From Costus lasius (taxonomy: Eukaryota; Streptophyta; Magnoliopsida; Zingiberales; Costaceae): a stretch of DNA of 64,000 nt. Below are positions 10,761 to 22,081 of this stretch, piece after piece; position 1 is the stretch's first letter, and every line of letters starts with the position of its first letter. The stretch covers positions 310,001 to 374,000 of the forward strand of contig JANVAS020000222.1 in NCBI GenBank assembly GCA_027563935.2, read 5' to 3'. The notes beneath the pieces are model-generated. The model worked only from the letters and a program-made list of their open reading frames with translations, searched no databases and was not told the DNA's origin. The translations under genes were made by a program, and so were the position numbers.

Positions 10761-12442
10761 TGTCACGCCCTGAATTAAGATAATATTTTTTTAAATATTT
10801 TACCCGTGAGTCAATGCTTGACTCGAGTCCAAATACGTCAACGCTGATATCACAACGGTCGAAACCGCTGGATTGGGCGCGACCGGTGGAGTCAGTCCCT
10901 CAAACCAACTCCCAGCCCGACTATGGACTCTTGCGGAATATCTCTGCCGTTCCAACACGGTTTAGATCAATGCTTGTGATTCACCGCGGACCGGTATCGC
11001 AAAGTCAAAACGGGTCCACCCGAACCTAAAAGGGACGCACCAGTAACCGACCGCATGGACGGGGTCCACAATAGTTTCCGAACATGCAAATGTGTCAAAG
11101 AGAGAGCCGAGGGTAGCACCCGGACGTTACCTGACGGGTGTCAGACTCACCCTCACGTCTACGGATCTAGCCGGCGCCCGGTGATCACGGACGATTGTCT
11201 ACTCGGCGTCGCATGCCGGTGACGGAAAGAACCTGACCAGCTCCTCACTTGCACGCTCACGAAGAGGCCGGACGACGCTATACCGGTAACGTCACCCAAG
11301 GGCAACGGGGAGACTGGCAGCACGTCCTTCTCGCACGTAGGCGAGAACGGCCGGAGGAGAAGTTCGCCCGAAGGCAACCGCCAGCAATGGTGAGAGCTGA
11401 AGCAGAAATGCTTGCACGCAAGCAAGCTCGACTAAAGCGAGAGGGGACGCGGTCAACAGGCGGACGGCGGTTGAGGGAGGCTGGGAGCGTGCACGAGCGG
11501 GCGGTTGCGTCGAGTGAGAAGGAAGGCTCAGGCAACTGCTCACCTTAGCCGGCGAGGAGGCGGGGACCGGTGTCAGGCTTCTCGCCGGTTGGGGACAAAC
11601 GCCTGAGAGATCACCACGCGCAGGTGGCCACGCCGGAAGGAAAGTCGCGCGTAGGCAACGAGCAGGGGAGAAAAGAGGACTCGCACGCAGGCGAGCTCCT
11701 CTGGTACTTCCCGCACGCAGGCGGGCCGGCAGCCAGAAAGGAGAACAGGCGAGTGCTCGCGAGCGGAGCACGGAGGAAGAGGGGAGGAGAGCGCCGGCAG
11801 CCGAAAGCTCACCGGGGAAGATGGCCACCATGCAGCTCGGTAAAGTGGCCGGAAAATGAAGGGGAAGGGAGGAGTGAGTACCACGATCACTCAGGCTGTT
11901 GGCTCCTTCAAGTCGGTGAAGTGGAAGCAGACAAGCCTTCCGAGGTGGGCTGGAGCTCCGTCGGTGACAGCGGCGGCGGCGGAGACGTCGGAGACGAAGG
12001 GGACGACGAGAAGGTCGGGGAGCTCTGTGCGATCCGTTCCACCCGCCCACACCACCGGATACGCAGAGGAGACTCAGAGAAAGACGTCCGACGAGGAGAA
12101 GCTGATCGAAGGAGTGTTCGGCTGGCGTTTGGAAAACTCGAGCTGCCTTGCTCGTGAGGACGATGTCGTCCTCTTTATTTTCCTTTCTTTTCGCCGACCC
12201 GACTAGTCCATGCGAATGTCGCGTCAGCCCTCACCCGCCCTCACTGCTGATGTGTCCCATCAGCGTGCGTTCCACGCAATGACAAATCGAGCGAGCGATT
12301 CATCCGTTAAGGCGCCGGATTCGGGCAATGCCCGATCCGAATGTCCACCCGCCGACCCGTTCGGCAGTAGGATGCTGGGCTATGGGTTGGGCTGAGGGAT
12401 GAGTTTTGGGCCACACCCAAAATTCGGCCCGAAGGCCTAACA
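10761..12442 (-). repeat. 5' LTR of gypsy-like element G1
   Basis: On the minus strand it runs from TGTTAGGCC (12442) to GGGCGTGACA (10761), 1682 bp, ending next to the primer site. It is GC-rich and contains many copies of a degenerate CGCACGCAGGCGA-like motif (for example near 11334, 11412, 11646, 11682 and 11711). The 5' boundary at 12442 is chosen from the TG...CA ends only, because the matching 3' LTR is outside the window. Solo LTR S has similar ends and shares the ACGCAGGCG motif. Long open frames here on both strands are a consequence of GC content. Confidence 0.65.
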
Positions 12443-13658
12443 CTAAATATATATATGTATAATTAATTTCAGTTTAACTCAAACCAAATTGAACCGAAAT
12501 GAATTTTGGTTCGGGTTCAAGTTCGGTTTAATTTTTAGAAAGTTCGACTCAATTTAGACTTAGATTTTTTTTGTATTTTTTGATTCGATATGAATTTGAT
12601 TTAGTTCGGTTCATACGAATTGGATTATAATAATTGCCAAACAAGAATGCCCCGCAATCGCTTGGGCGTCGGGATCTACTTCACATCAACGCACCGTGCC
12701 CCGCTTAAGCTGGGGCACTCGAGTCGACTTGCTCAGAGCACCTGACCTCCCATGCGTCTACGCACCTGCATGTGCCAACTTGCAATGCCCCCACACTCGT
12801 CCAGGCGTAATAGCCTGGCCTAAATTCACAGCCCATAAGCGATGATGGGTGGTGTTGATCCCACGTGATCCACCCACACCTCGTGGGCCCAAGTTTGCAA
12901 CTCGACGCGGCGCTGAAACCGAAAGTGGAAACGGCATGCTGAAGCTCGAGTACGTATAAGTTGTAACTACCGTACAGGAGACACAGGAGTTGCATCCAGA
13001 TTCAGTGCAAGCGGAAAGGAAAAGACATATTTTTACCTAAAAAGAAAAAAGAATCTGTCTATACTTTGATCTTCTCTGCAATTTTTTTCTTTATTTTAGC
13101 AGAACTGGGGGAAGCAGAAGCACTATCACAGAAAAAAAGAGGTATCCAACAAATCCTATGGTCAAAAGGCAAGGAAGGAGTAAGTTGAACCCTAACTTTC
13201 AGCTGACCAGATGCATGTGTAAAAAAAGGCCGATTTTGTCAGCATCACTTGCTCCATCCTGGTTAGGTTATTGACAGTTCAAAGTCAAAGCTATAAAGAA
13301 AAGTCAACATAATTAGTCACTTGCATGCCTGCAGGCTTCACACTCGAGTGAATTGACTCCCAGTGAAAAGTTAAACCCAGCAGCACAAATTGATTAAAGA
13401 GTGAGTTTGAAAAGAATAGAAGCACAAAATAATTATAGATGCTGCTGTTGGCTTTCCAAACAGTATGTATTGAATGCACCCTCTTTCTCCACCTACCTAT
13501 GAAATCCATCATGTGAAGGAAAAAAAAAAAGATAAAAGGAGGCACACATAAAGAAAAGGTTCAACACCTGCGCGAAATCATTTTTTGTTTCTAAAATCAG
13601 CTGATCAAACTATGCGCTGATCTGGTCCAGCAGAGTGCTTTAATTCCTCGCAACCCTT
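12443..13658. other. Upstream region of the neprosin gene, no gene seen
   Basis: About 200 bp of AT-rich DNA with repeated GTTCGGTT/GGTTCGG motifs (12470-12620), then a GC-richer block (12650-12960) with one CACGTG core near 12863, then mixed sequence with A and T runs. No open frame here has recognisable features. The promoter of the plus-strand gene is expected in the right half, but I cannot place a confident TATA box. Confidence 0.5.
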
Positions 13659-13733
13659 ATGGAGCAGCAGCAGGAAGAAGACAAGCAGCCGGCGACAGGC
13701 CTGGATACGGACAGGCGATCGATTCACAACTAG
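13659..13733 (+). other. Possible upstream ORF (24 codons) in the neprosin leader
   Basis: ATG at 13659 opens a 24-codon frame, rich in Gln/Glu/Asp, that ends at TAG 13731-13733, 48 nt before the main ATG. If the transcript starts upstream of 13659 this could reduce translation of the main frame. The transcription start is unknown, so this is only a candidate. Confidence 0.3.
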
Positions 13734-13781
13734 CAGAACAAAGATCTAATTCACTGTGCCGAACGCCACGGAAAAGTATAT

Positions 13782-16278
13782 ATGGCCGGGCCCAGCCTCT
13801 CGCCCGTCCTGCTGCTTCTGCTGCTCGCTTCGGGGCTGTGCGCGGCGGCCAGATCGAACAGCACCGTCGAGCGCCCGGCTGAGGAGCTACGGAGGATCGC
13901 GGCTCATCTTAGGATGATTAACAAGCCTTTTCTCAACACAATTCAGGTCTTCCCTTGCTCGTCTTGTAGTTGTCAATTAGGGCCAAGATGAGTTGTTGAT
14001 GCAAGTTCGATTGCCCTTTTGTTGATTCCAGAGTCCGGACGGCGATCTCATAGATTGTGTTCCCTCTCACCTCCAGCCAGCATTTGATCATCCCTTGCTT
14101 CGAGGATCAAAACCCCTGGTAGTAATTAATATATAGTTTTGTTTCGACCGAGAGATATATATTGATCATCCGAATGTCTTTTTTACAGGATCCGCCAAGG
14201 CGGCGACCTAAAGGCCACGATGCCGCCGGCAGTGACGATGGAATTGTTCAGTTATGGAGAAGTTTCGGAGAGGCATGCCCGGACGAAACTGTTGCGATCA
14301 GAAGAGCCAAAGAGGACGATATTCTTCGAGCTAGCTCCATCAGAAGATTTGGGATAAAGCCAGTGGCAAGAACAAGAAGAGATTCTGATGGCAGCGGTCA
14401 TGAGGTAATACTAATTATAAAAAATTAACAAACTCTGCTTCTATTTTGATGAGTAATTTACAAACTCTGCGTCTAGATCTTGAATTTAAATGGATATAAA
14501 TGCTAAATGCGCGTGAAGTCAATTTCCATCCAACCAATTTATACTGCTGCATCATAAAAATCTATCAAAAAAATTAATTGGCTCAACTACTTAATATTTA
14601 TTTTAATTAACAAAACCCTTTTGTTTCCTCCAAAACATAGCCAGAAGACTCACCCTCTTGTGACTTAATTCAGATTGGCCCCATGCAATTTATAGTTTTT
14701 ATTATTACTTTTTTTATTATTATTATTTTCAACAATTTAGTTCATGAATTGATAGTATTAATTTGGTTTCTACATTTCAATTTTCATCGTCCTTTTTTCA
14801 AAAAAAATCATTTAAAATTATTTCAGTAACTAATACTAGGTAGGGTAAATTAGTGAAAATGTAATTAAGAAATAGTCAGGCATCATATAATATAATGGGA
14901 TTAGGATTTGGGTAAAATAAATTTAGCACTGCCACATGTGTTGCTCCGATTCCCTTTAGTCAACACAAGTATAACACTCACCTACTTATTTAAATGACAT
15001 CATATCAACACTGTTTGCTCATGTACTTAGTAATCATTACAATAATTAACAACTCACCTACTTAATTAAATGAAAAGAAAAAAAAAAGTGTTTCAAATCA
15101 AATTACTAGAATTTACGGGGCCCTACACAAAAAAAATATTTTTTTTTCTAACTGACTTGAAACAATATTTGCGCGTGCAAACACATCAGTATGTGTTAAT
15201 TAATTGGTGCGGGTGGGGTCACGCATGCAGCACGCAGTTGGGTACGTGGTGGGTGATGAACTCTACGGTGCCAAAGCCAGTTTAAACGTCTGGGCCCCGC
15301 GGGTGAGCGGGTCCTCCGAGTTCAGCCTATCGCAAATGTGGGTCATCTCCGGATCGTTTGGCACGGATCTGAATACCATCGAAGCGGGATGGCAGGTATC
15401 GTATTCGTAATTTCGTACGCACAGATGAAATCTAATTAATACACGTGATAGTATGAATGGGTTGGCAATGGCAGGTGAGCCCACAGCTGTACGGGGATAA
15501 ATCACCCAGATTCTTCACATACTGGACAGTAAGGATCTTTTCATTTATGTTGGTTATGTAACTAATTAATTAGTTGACTTTGACTGATACGTATCGCGAT
15601 AATGAAAACGTAGACGGATGCATATCAGGCGACAGGCTGCTACAACCTCCTGTGCTCGGGCTTCGTCCAAACGAGTAACACGATTGCTCTAGGGGCAGCA
15701 ATTTCTCCCACGTCCACGTACGCTGGCAGGCAGTTTGACATCAGCATACTCATCTGGAAGGTAATTTTGTAATTCCCTTTTTTGTACTTATATAACCTCC
15801 AACTACACATTCAATATAATTGTAATTATGTTCTAATACAAAGACCATCAATGTTTGTTCGTGCAAACAATCGCGATGACATAAATATGAATGTGCACAG
15901 GATCCTATCCATGGAAATTGGTGGTTGGAGTTGGGGCCTGGCTTTCTGGTTGGCTACTGGCCGTGCTTGCTGTTCAGTCACCTGTCCGGGCACGCCAGCA
16001 TGGTGCAGTTCGGCGGCGAGATCTTCAACACTCGGCCGTCCGGCGTCCACACCACCACTCAGATGGGCAGCGGGCACTACGCCGGCGAGGGTTTCTCCAG
16101 GGCCGCCTACTTCCGCAATCTGCAGGTGGTCGACTGGGACAACAGCCTTGTCCCCGTCATTGATCTTAAAGTCATCTCCGACCATCCCAACTGCTACGAT
16201 ATAAAAGCCAGGGCTAACGCTGCCTGGGGAACCTATTTCTACTTTGGAGGACCTGGCAGAAGCCTCAGGTGCCCTTGA
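13782..16278 (+). CDS. Neprosin-family secreted glutamic peptidase (seven exons)
   Basis: Predicted exons: 13782-13946, 14032-14118, 14189-14404, 15231-15395, 15475-15528, 15629-15760 and 15901-16278, giving 398 residues. All six introns are GT-AG and phase 0. Residues 1-23 form a signal peptide (Leu-rich core, then Ala-rich cleavage region). Residues about 30-155 match the neprosin activation region, with [13 protein letters not shown] and [10 protein letters not shown]. The catalytic domain follows: [19 protein letters not shown] (Glu about 207), [19 protein letters not shown], then QFGGEIFN (Glu about 313) and a Cys-Pro end. Neprosins are secreted, prolyl-cleaving glutamic peptidases with two catalytic glutamates; these two are my candidates from spacing and conservation. 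The chosen ATG gives the signal peptide directly. No lesion is seen, so it may be functional. Its biological substrate is unknown. Confidence 0.88.
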
Positions 16279-19200
16279 TTAAGTAATCACACTGTTTCAT
16301 TTTTATCCTATGTTTATAAGAATTACATCATCCATCATTCTTTTCATCATCACTAGGAAATATTAATTCTCTTTTTTAAAAAAAAAAAGAAAAGAAAATT
16401 GTGCTCTCTCAAGCTAATTCGGGAAAGAATTAATCAAATGTCACAAATGTTCAAGAAAGAGGAAAGAATTCTTTTTTTTTAAAAAAAAAAAAATGAAATC
16501 TAATCAGCATCTCTTTTCCAATTATTGACTATTAATTCTCTACATCTAAAATTCCATATAAATCTTTATTTAAATAGAAATAAAATCGTGCAAGATTAAA
16601 ATTTTAAAATATAAACAGACAAACAGATAAGATCAAAAATAAAATCTAAAGGCTCATTACCGTTTGTCTTAGGTGAAAATCTAAACTCTCATGCGATTAA
16701 TTCTGAATTGAACACCCAAAAGTACAACTAGATATTTCTCTCATACAGGTATGACCATAGAAAAGTTGATCAAACTTCCTTTCGACAATGAGCAGCAAAA
16801 TCATAAATAAGAGAAAATCAACAAAGAAGAGAAGAGAAAAATAGGAAAAGAAAAGGGAAGAAAAAAAAGCAAATATGATCAATTACATGAGATTTTTAAA
16901 ACTTTTAAATGCCTAAAGCTGTAACTTTAGTATTTAACGTTAACATTAATTTATTTTTTTAATTTTTATTTTAACAATCACCCATAAAATTAATTTTTTC
17001 TTAAATATAATTAAACTTAACAAGACTATTAATTGAATTTAAATTACCGCTTATGTCTATATCATGTGATCACTAAAGTGCACTTAAAATCATAATTTTT
17101 ATTTAATAAAAATATTTTCATCTCAATGAATAATAGTGAACTAGTCTTAAACTACTTTCATTTGTCCCAGACTTTAATATATTCACAAATAATATAGGGT
17201 TTGTCCGATTGTGGGGTTACGTATTTTTTGTCATTCACGTGTATCTTCATGAGAGCTTCTGAGAGTTATCAATGTCCTTAGCCGCAACCGTATACAGACT
17301 CTTTCATATAGAAAGTTCTCTACTAGGGATAAGTGTATAGACTTGGGGAAGTTTTTTTTATCTCTACAATAAGAAGCACAAAATGTACTCTCATGAATGA
17401 GAGTGTAAAGTATTAACTTTATCACATAAATATTTTTATATACTATAATGTTTTATAAAATTTATTTTTTAAAGTATTTCCCGGCTAATCAATTAACTTT
17501 TTATTACCACATTGAATCTACTTCAAGGGATCTCCTATGACAGACGTTAAGTTCTCTCTGTTGAGAGACCTATTTTCAAACTAATCTTATTCTTCTCAAT
17601 CCTTAGAGGATTATAATCCTATAAAAGCTTTAGTCAAACCAATAGCTTTGTTGTGCTCAATATTTATAAAAAGAAATAGTTGCGACTTTTATGAGTTAAG
17701 ACAGTACAAACTTTGTCTAATTTTAATATGGCTATTCTTTTTTTTAACATAGATTTATTGCTACTTTGAAATTGTGATTATTTTTCTTTATTATTAAATC
17801 CTTTACTCTTAATTTAAAATTTTAATTATTAAATTTATAAAGAGAAATTTTTTAAGTAGTAAAATTACCTAAATAATTAATTAGGTTTCTAATTACTCTT
17901 ATAATAGAGCAAAGCTAATAAAATAATTTTTTTACTTTAAATTTTTTTCTACATTTTAATTTTAAGGAAATAAGATTTTTTTACATAAATAATTTTTTCT
18001 TTATGAAAGTTGTTATAAATATTATTAATTTATAACTTGTGCCTATCAATTTTTTTCTTATGATCAACGTGACCCTCATAACATCATTGTCATGACATAT
18101 TATTTTCATGATATACATTAGAGTTTTATGATGTACATTTTTTTCGTTATGTATCTTTATTATGCATAATATTTTTATTATGGACATTAAGCCCATCAAG
18201 TTAATATAATCATTAAACACATTTTGTATATAAACTTTATGATGTTCTTTTGACAATTATATACATTATTTTTGCATATTATGATTATTTTGTGCATTGT
18301 GCATTATGTTTTTTTTATCTCCACTTTGTACATTATATTTAAATATGTACAACAAGTGCATAATATTTATATTTTATATAATTTACATAAGGATTATTTT
18401 AAACATTGTTAAAATAATTAAATTATATATTATGCATAAAAATATCTATTATATTATGCACTTTATGTCCAAAATATCAATTATATACATTATAAAAATT
18501 ATGAATATGTATTTCTTTTTTTATTATGCATATGTATTTAATTTTTTTTTATGTTACATATATTAATTATGTATATTATAAACATTAGGTTCATTATGAG
18601 GGTCATGTATATTATGATATTCATATTTTAATTTATGTCCATAATTTGCAAATGTCTATAAATAATATTTTAAATATTTAAATTACACATTAGCTAATTT
18701 ATCCAACATATTCAACAAATTTATAAACAATAATGAATAATTATTTTATATTGCTTAAAATATATATGAAACATTACCATTTAAAATAAATTTAAAATAT
18801 CTTAGATATTTAAATTTAAATTTAAGTACATGATAATTTTTTTTCTTTTTATTTTAAAAAATATGTGTTAATTAAAACAAAATTAATTCTATCTAAAAAT
18901 AGAAATATTTATCTATTTTAAATAGTAATTTTCTTAAATTATTAGTTTTCATTTATTTACTTTTGTATCTTACGGCGAAAATTCCTTGCAGCTGTTTTTC
19001 TTTTATTTTTTTTATTTTACTTTATTTTATTTTATAAGCAGTTGCCCATTAAGCAAGGTGATAGGTTGTATTTTTCTCTTTTATTTTATAATCATGATTC
19101 TCTCCTTTTTATTATATATATATATAAATGAGACCAATTAATGCAATTTATAAAAGAGTTATAGTTTTAAACAAAACTATTAAACATCTCTAATATGGAA

Positions 19201-19549
19201 ATGAATTCTCAGGGCCATCGGATTCAAAACCGGCCAAGTTGAGAATTATTTTAAAAGAGTAAAGCTACGGTAACAGAAAGTAACAGTCATTAATTACCAC
19301 AGTAAATTGGTAACTATTTTTGAATGACAATTAAGTGAATCTATAAAATTTGTAAACACAGAATTATATAAACAAAGATGGTAACAGAATCAACTCTGAA
19401 TAAATTTAATTGTCTTTATTTATTATTATATATATATATATATATTTTTTTTTTTGCCAAACTCAAGAAGTTGATGTCAAATAAAAAAAAAATATAGTTA
19501 TATATTATATACAGCTTCCCCCACCCTTTCCTTACTCACAGGATCTAAG
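16279..19549. other. AT-rich intergenic region, no gene seen
   Basis: Begins with the neprosin 3' UTR and A-rich stretches (16380-16500). The rest is strongly AT-rich with short runs and (TA)n tracts near 19112 and 19430. From about 18000 to 18600 there are many imperfect ATTATG/TACATTA-like words, suggesting a decayed simple repeat or an old AT-rich element. Open frames here (for example 17981-18256 and 18297-18566) are low-complexity and not credible genes. Confidence 0.6.
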
Positions 19550-19909
19550 AAAATTTTGTTACAATCTCCTCTATATTTCTAACGCAAGGATTCTGCGTAT
19601 ATGATACCACCACTCCAAATCCAAACATAGGGATAACAATCGACCCATTACCCACCAAAACATCGCACATACACACTAATACATCACACATACACATTAC
19701 ATTGCATTCCAATACAAGCAGTTATACAAATCGCCGCACAACCCATTGTACCACCGTGAAGAAATATCTACCGCCTACGAAAATAGAATCTCCCAAGCGT
19801 CGAATGTCCACAATCACCAAACAAGGCACACCAATCCAGTGCAATGATACAACTCTCCGCGTTGCGTAGCGTTCCATCATGAGGGGATAGCCGTATCCAG
19901 CAAACCAGG
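19550..19909 (-). other. Probable LINE 3' region (left part)
   Basis: Lies left of solo LTR S and continues the sequence found right of it, once S and one CCAGG copy are set aside. It reads on the minus strand as sequence after the LINE ORF2 end. The exact 3' terminus and poly(A) tail are not clear; the boundary near 19550 is set where the composition turns AT-rich. Confidence 0.4.
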
Positions 19910-20269
19910 TGTCAGGCCCGGGTTCACCCGGTTCGACCCAACCCAAGCCCAGGCCCACAATTAGACCAAGCCCACGCGGAAAGCCCAAAACTCAGCGGCT
20001 GAATTTGGGAAAATCGTTCGGTCAACGAACAAAACGCGTGATGTTGACCAAGGCAAGCGAGCCCCGTTCGAAGCGGAGACATCGTCTTCTCCGCGAGCTT
20101 CGCCGCGGCGTTCGGACGCGGTCTCCAGCGGGTTGCTCGGATGAGCTCGACGACGGCGGTCGCGAGCAAAGCGGAAGACGCGGGCTGCCTTCCCGATTTG
20201 GAGGAACGTACGCGAGGGACGCGGAGCTGGAGACAAAGCAGCCAAAGAAGCGGACGCGGCTTCCTTCTC

Positions 20270-20276
20270 TATAAAA
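20270..20276 (+). promoter_or_regulatory. TATA box of solo LTR S
   Basis: TATAAAA after a C/T-rich stretch (TTCCTTCTCTATAAAAGC). It supports the plus orientation of the LTR and a Pol II promoter about 360 bp from its left end. Confidence 0.55.
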
Positions 20277-20840
20277 GCTCGACGAGGCGGTCGAGTTCGG
20301 GGTGCGAGGAAGCGCCACCACAGAGGGCGCCGGGGAGCGACTCCACCGGCGACGGCGAGGGCGCCGTCGCCTCTTCCAGAGCAGGGCTCTGATGCCGCCA
20401 GGGGCGAAGATCGGTGCGCAGGTGCCGACGAGCGAAAGAGAGAGAAATAGAGTGAATGTAACCGGCGTCTAGGGAGACGACCGGCGAGGGAGGGACGGGG
20501 GCACCGGCTACGGTGGTCGGCGGCAAAAAGAGGAGTTTTGTAACGTTTTAAGAGGAATAAAACGAAGCTTTCCCTCTCCCTACTTCTTCCCCTGTTTCGG
20601 CGTTTCCGGCGAGAGCTCTAAGCAGCAGGCGGCTGCTAGGTCACCGGCGACGAGGCGAGACGCAGGCGGCGTCCTCCCCTTGTCGTCAGCCTTCTCCGGC
20701 GTCAGCTCCAACGCAGGCGGCGTTCGAGCGCTGCGAACGCTCGCGGCGTCGCGAGGTTGAAGACGACGCGACATTCGAGGTTCCGGTCAACGGTCAGCGC
20801 GGAGCGGAGCGGAAAAGCGAAATCGAAATTCGATTTCAGC

Positions 20841-20934
20841 CGACGTCAGCGTGACGTCATCCAGACGGAATTAATTCGGCGCGTGAGGCGGACGATTTCG
20901 AGGGCTGACGTCAGCGAACGAATGGCTGACGTAA
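20841..20934. promoter_or_regulatory. Cluster of TGACGT (bZIP-type) motifs in solo LTR S
   Basis: CGACGTCA at 20841, TGACGTCA at 20852 and 20906, and TGACGTAA at 20927. TGACG-core sites are targets of plant TGA-type bZIP factors in other promoters. Here they lie downstream of the TATA box, so they would act as a downstream enhancer or affect neighbours. Function is inferred. Confidence 0.35.
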
Positions 20935-21162
20935 GCAAGAGCATGATTTTGACTTGGGTCAAAATCAGAGAGAGAAGAGGTATTTCCAAATTAGGGTTTT
21001 CTACGTGTGAACTGTAATTTGGGGATAAAAATTATCCGGGGAGATTAGGGTTTCTAATTTCGGGTCGGAAACCCTAGCGAGAGTTACGTTCTGGTATTCC
21101 GCCGGACGGCTCTAGGAAGCGGATAAGCGCTAATTCTAGGCCGATCCGACCGGGGCGTGACA

Positions 21163-21345
21163 CCAGGAATACCAACGCATGATATTTTACCCTGGAGCCT
21201 CCATCTTTACAACATGATTTAAGCCATTCCTTTCTCAAACTCTAGCGGCTGCTAACAACATTGGAAGGTCAAAGCACTTACAAGCTACTAGCCTACACAT
21301 ATCTTGAGCCACATGAGATGCAAGAGTATCAATGATGATAATGAA
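21163..21345 (-). other. LINE 3' region (right part)
   Basis: Minus-strand sequence between the ORF2 stop (21346) and solo LTR S, probably LINE 3' untranslated sequence. No coding potential seen. Confidence 0.4.
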
Positions 21346-22081
21346 TTAATACAGGCAGTCAAAAAAGTCAGTAAGATGCCTCCCAAGCTCGGAATAACGG
21401 ATGATATGGGGGTTTAATTCCCCGAATTGAGCCCGGCTCCTCACTTTCAATTTAACGTCGGAAACCAAGAGTCTAAATAATGCCATAATACTCATGTCAT
21501 AATTCCCAAAGATTTTGTTATTTCTATATCTCCAAATGTAATAGATAGCCCCTGTTAGGAATAGTTTTTTGATGTAGGTCCGAGTGGCATCCTCCATTTT
21601 CCAAACCTGCAATATATAACCCAAAATGCCATCTCAAGTGTTTCTGTCGAACCTGATACCGCACCTTTTTTTTTATCATCTTCCAAAAATCTGCTATGGC
21701 GCCACATTGGAAAAATAGATAGTCATGAGTTTCCGATTGCATCTTGCACATCTCACCTGTAGGTTCCTGCACAACCCCCATCGCATGTAGTCTAGCCCGA
21801 GTGCTCAGTCTTCTTAAGTAGAACAGCCACATGATGAGCGAGTATCGTGGTATCCGCCCCTTGAACCACACCATATCCCTCCAAGGCACCATATCCTCTT
21901 GGTACTATCCTTCATAAGCCGAATTAACTGTAAAGGTTCCATTCGCGGTCGTTCTCCAGAATATGCGGTCCTCACTATAGTTTGTGTGGATATGAACCTG
22001 AGAGAAAGTTGCATATATATATCAATTAGCCTAACGGATCTTGGGTTCGGTATCTCCCAATTGTTATTTACAATCATAGAA
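21346..22081 (-). pseudogene. LINE ORF2 C-terminal part (zinc-binding region after RT)
   Basis: Three overlapping minus-strand frames (22077-21814, 21892-21524, 21624-21346) together carry the C-terminal region of a plant LINE ORF2. This includes the pattern around VWFKGRIPRYS, LSTRARL, a Cys-X2-type pair region and YLFFQC, as in the reverse-transcriptase zinc-binding domain. At least two frameshifts separate them. The upstream part of the gene resumes at 31181, across copia A2, with TAGAA duplicated at both edges. ORF2 ends at 21346. Confidence 0.8.

Larger units (their letters stand above)
19910..21162 (+). mobile_element. Solo LTR S (related to the G1 LTR)
   Basis: 1253 bp, starting TGTCAGGCCCGGG and ending GGGGCGTGACA, with CCAGG on both sides (19905-19909 and 21163-21167). 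The ends resemble the G1 LTR (TGTTAGGCC ... GGGCGTGACA), and both share the ACGCAGGCG motif (here near 20665 and 20712). Orientation is plus by those ends and by the TATA box. No internal domain is attached, so it is a solo LTR. Confidence 0.87.

Noticed and set aside
11159..12206. Several long overlapping open frames on both strands, up to 252 codons
   Set aside because: They lie in a GC-rich LTR, overlap each other in many frames, and their products are Arg/Pro/Ser-rich with no recognisable domain. GC content alone explains the lack of stops.
13775..13781. TATATA just before the neprosin ATG as its TATA box
   Set aside because: It touches the start codon, leaving no room for a transcription start and leader. 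The later ATG alternatives would lose the signal peptide.
18297..18566. 89-codon frame in AT-rich DNA
   Set aside because: The product is almost only Ile, Tyr, Phe, Met and Asn from AT-rich sequence; no domain and no splice context.
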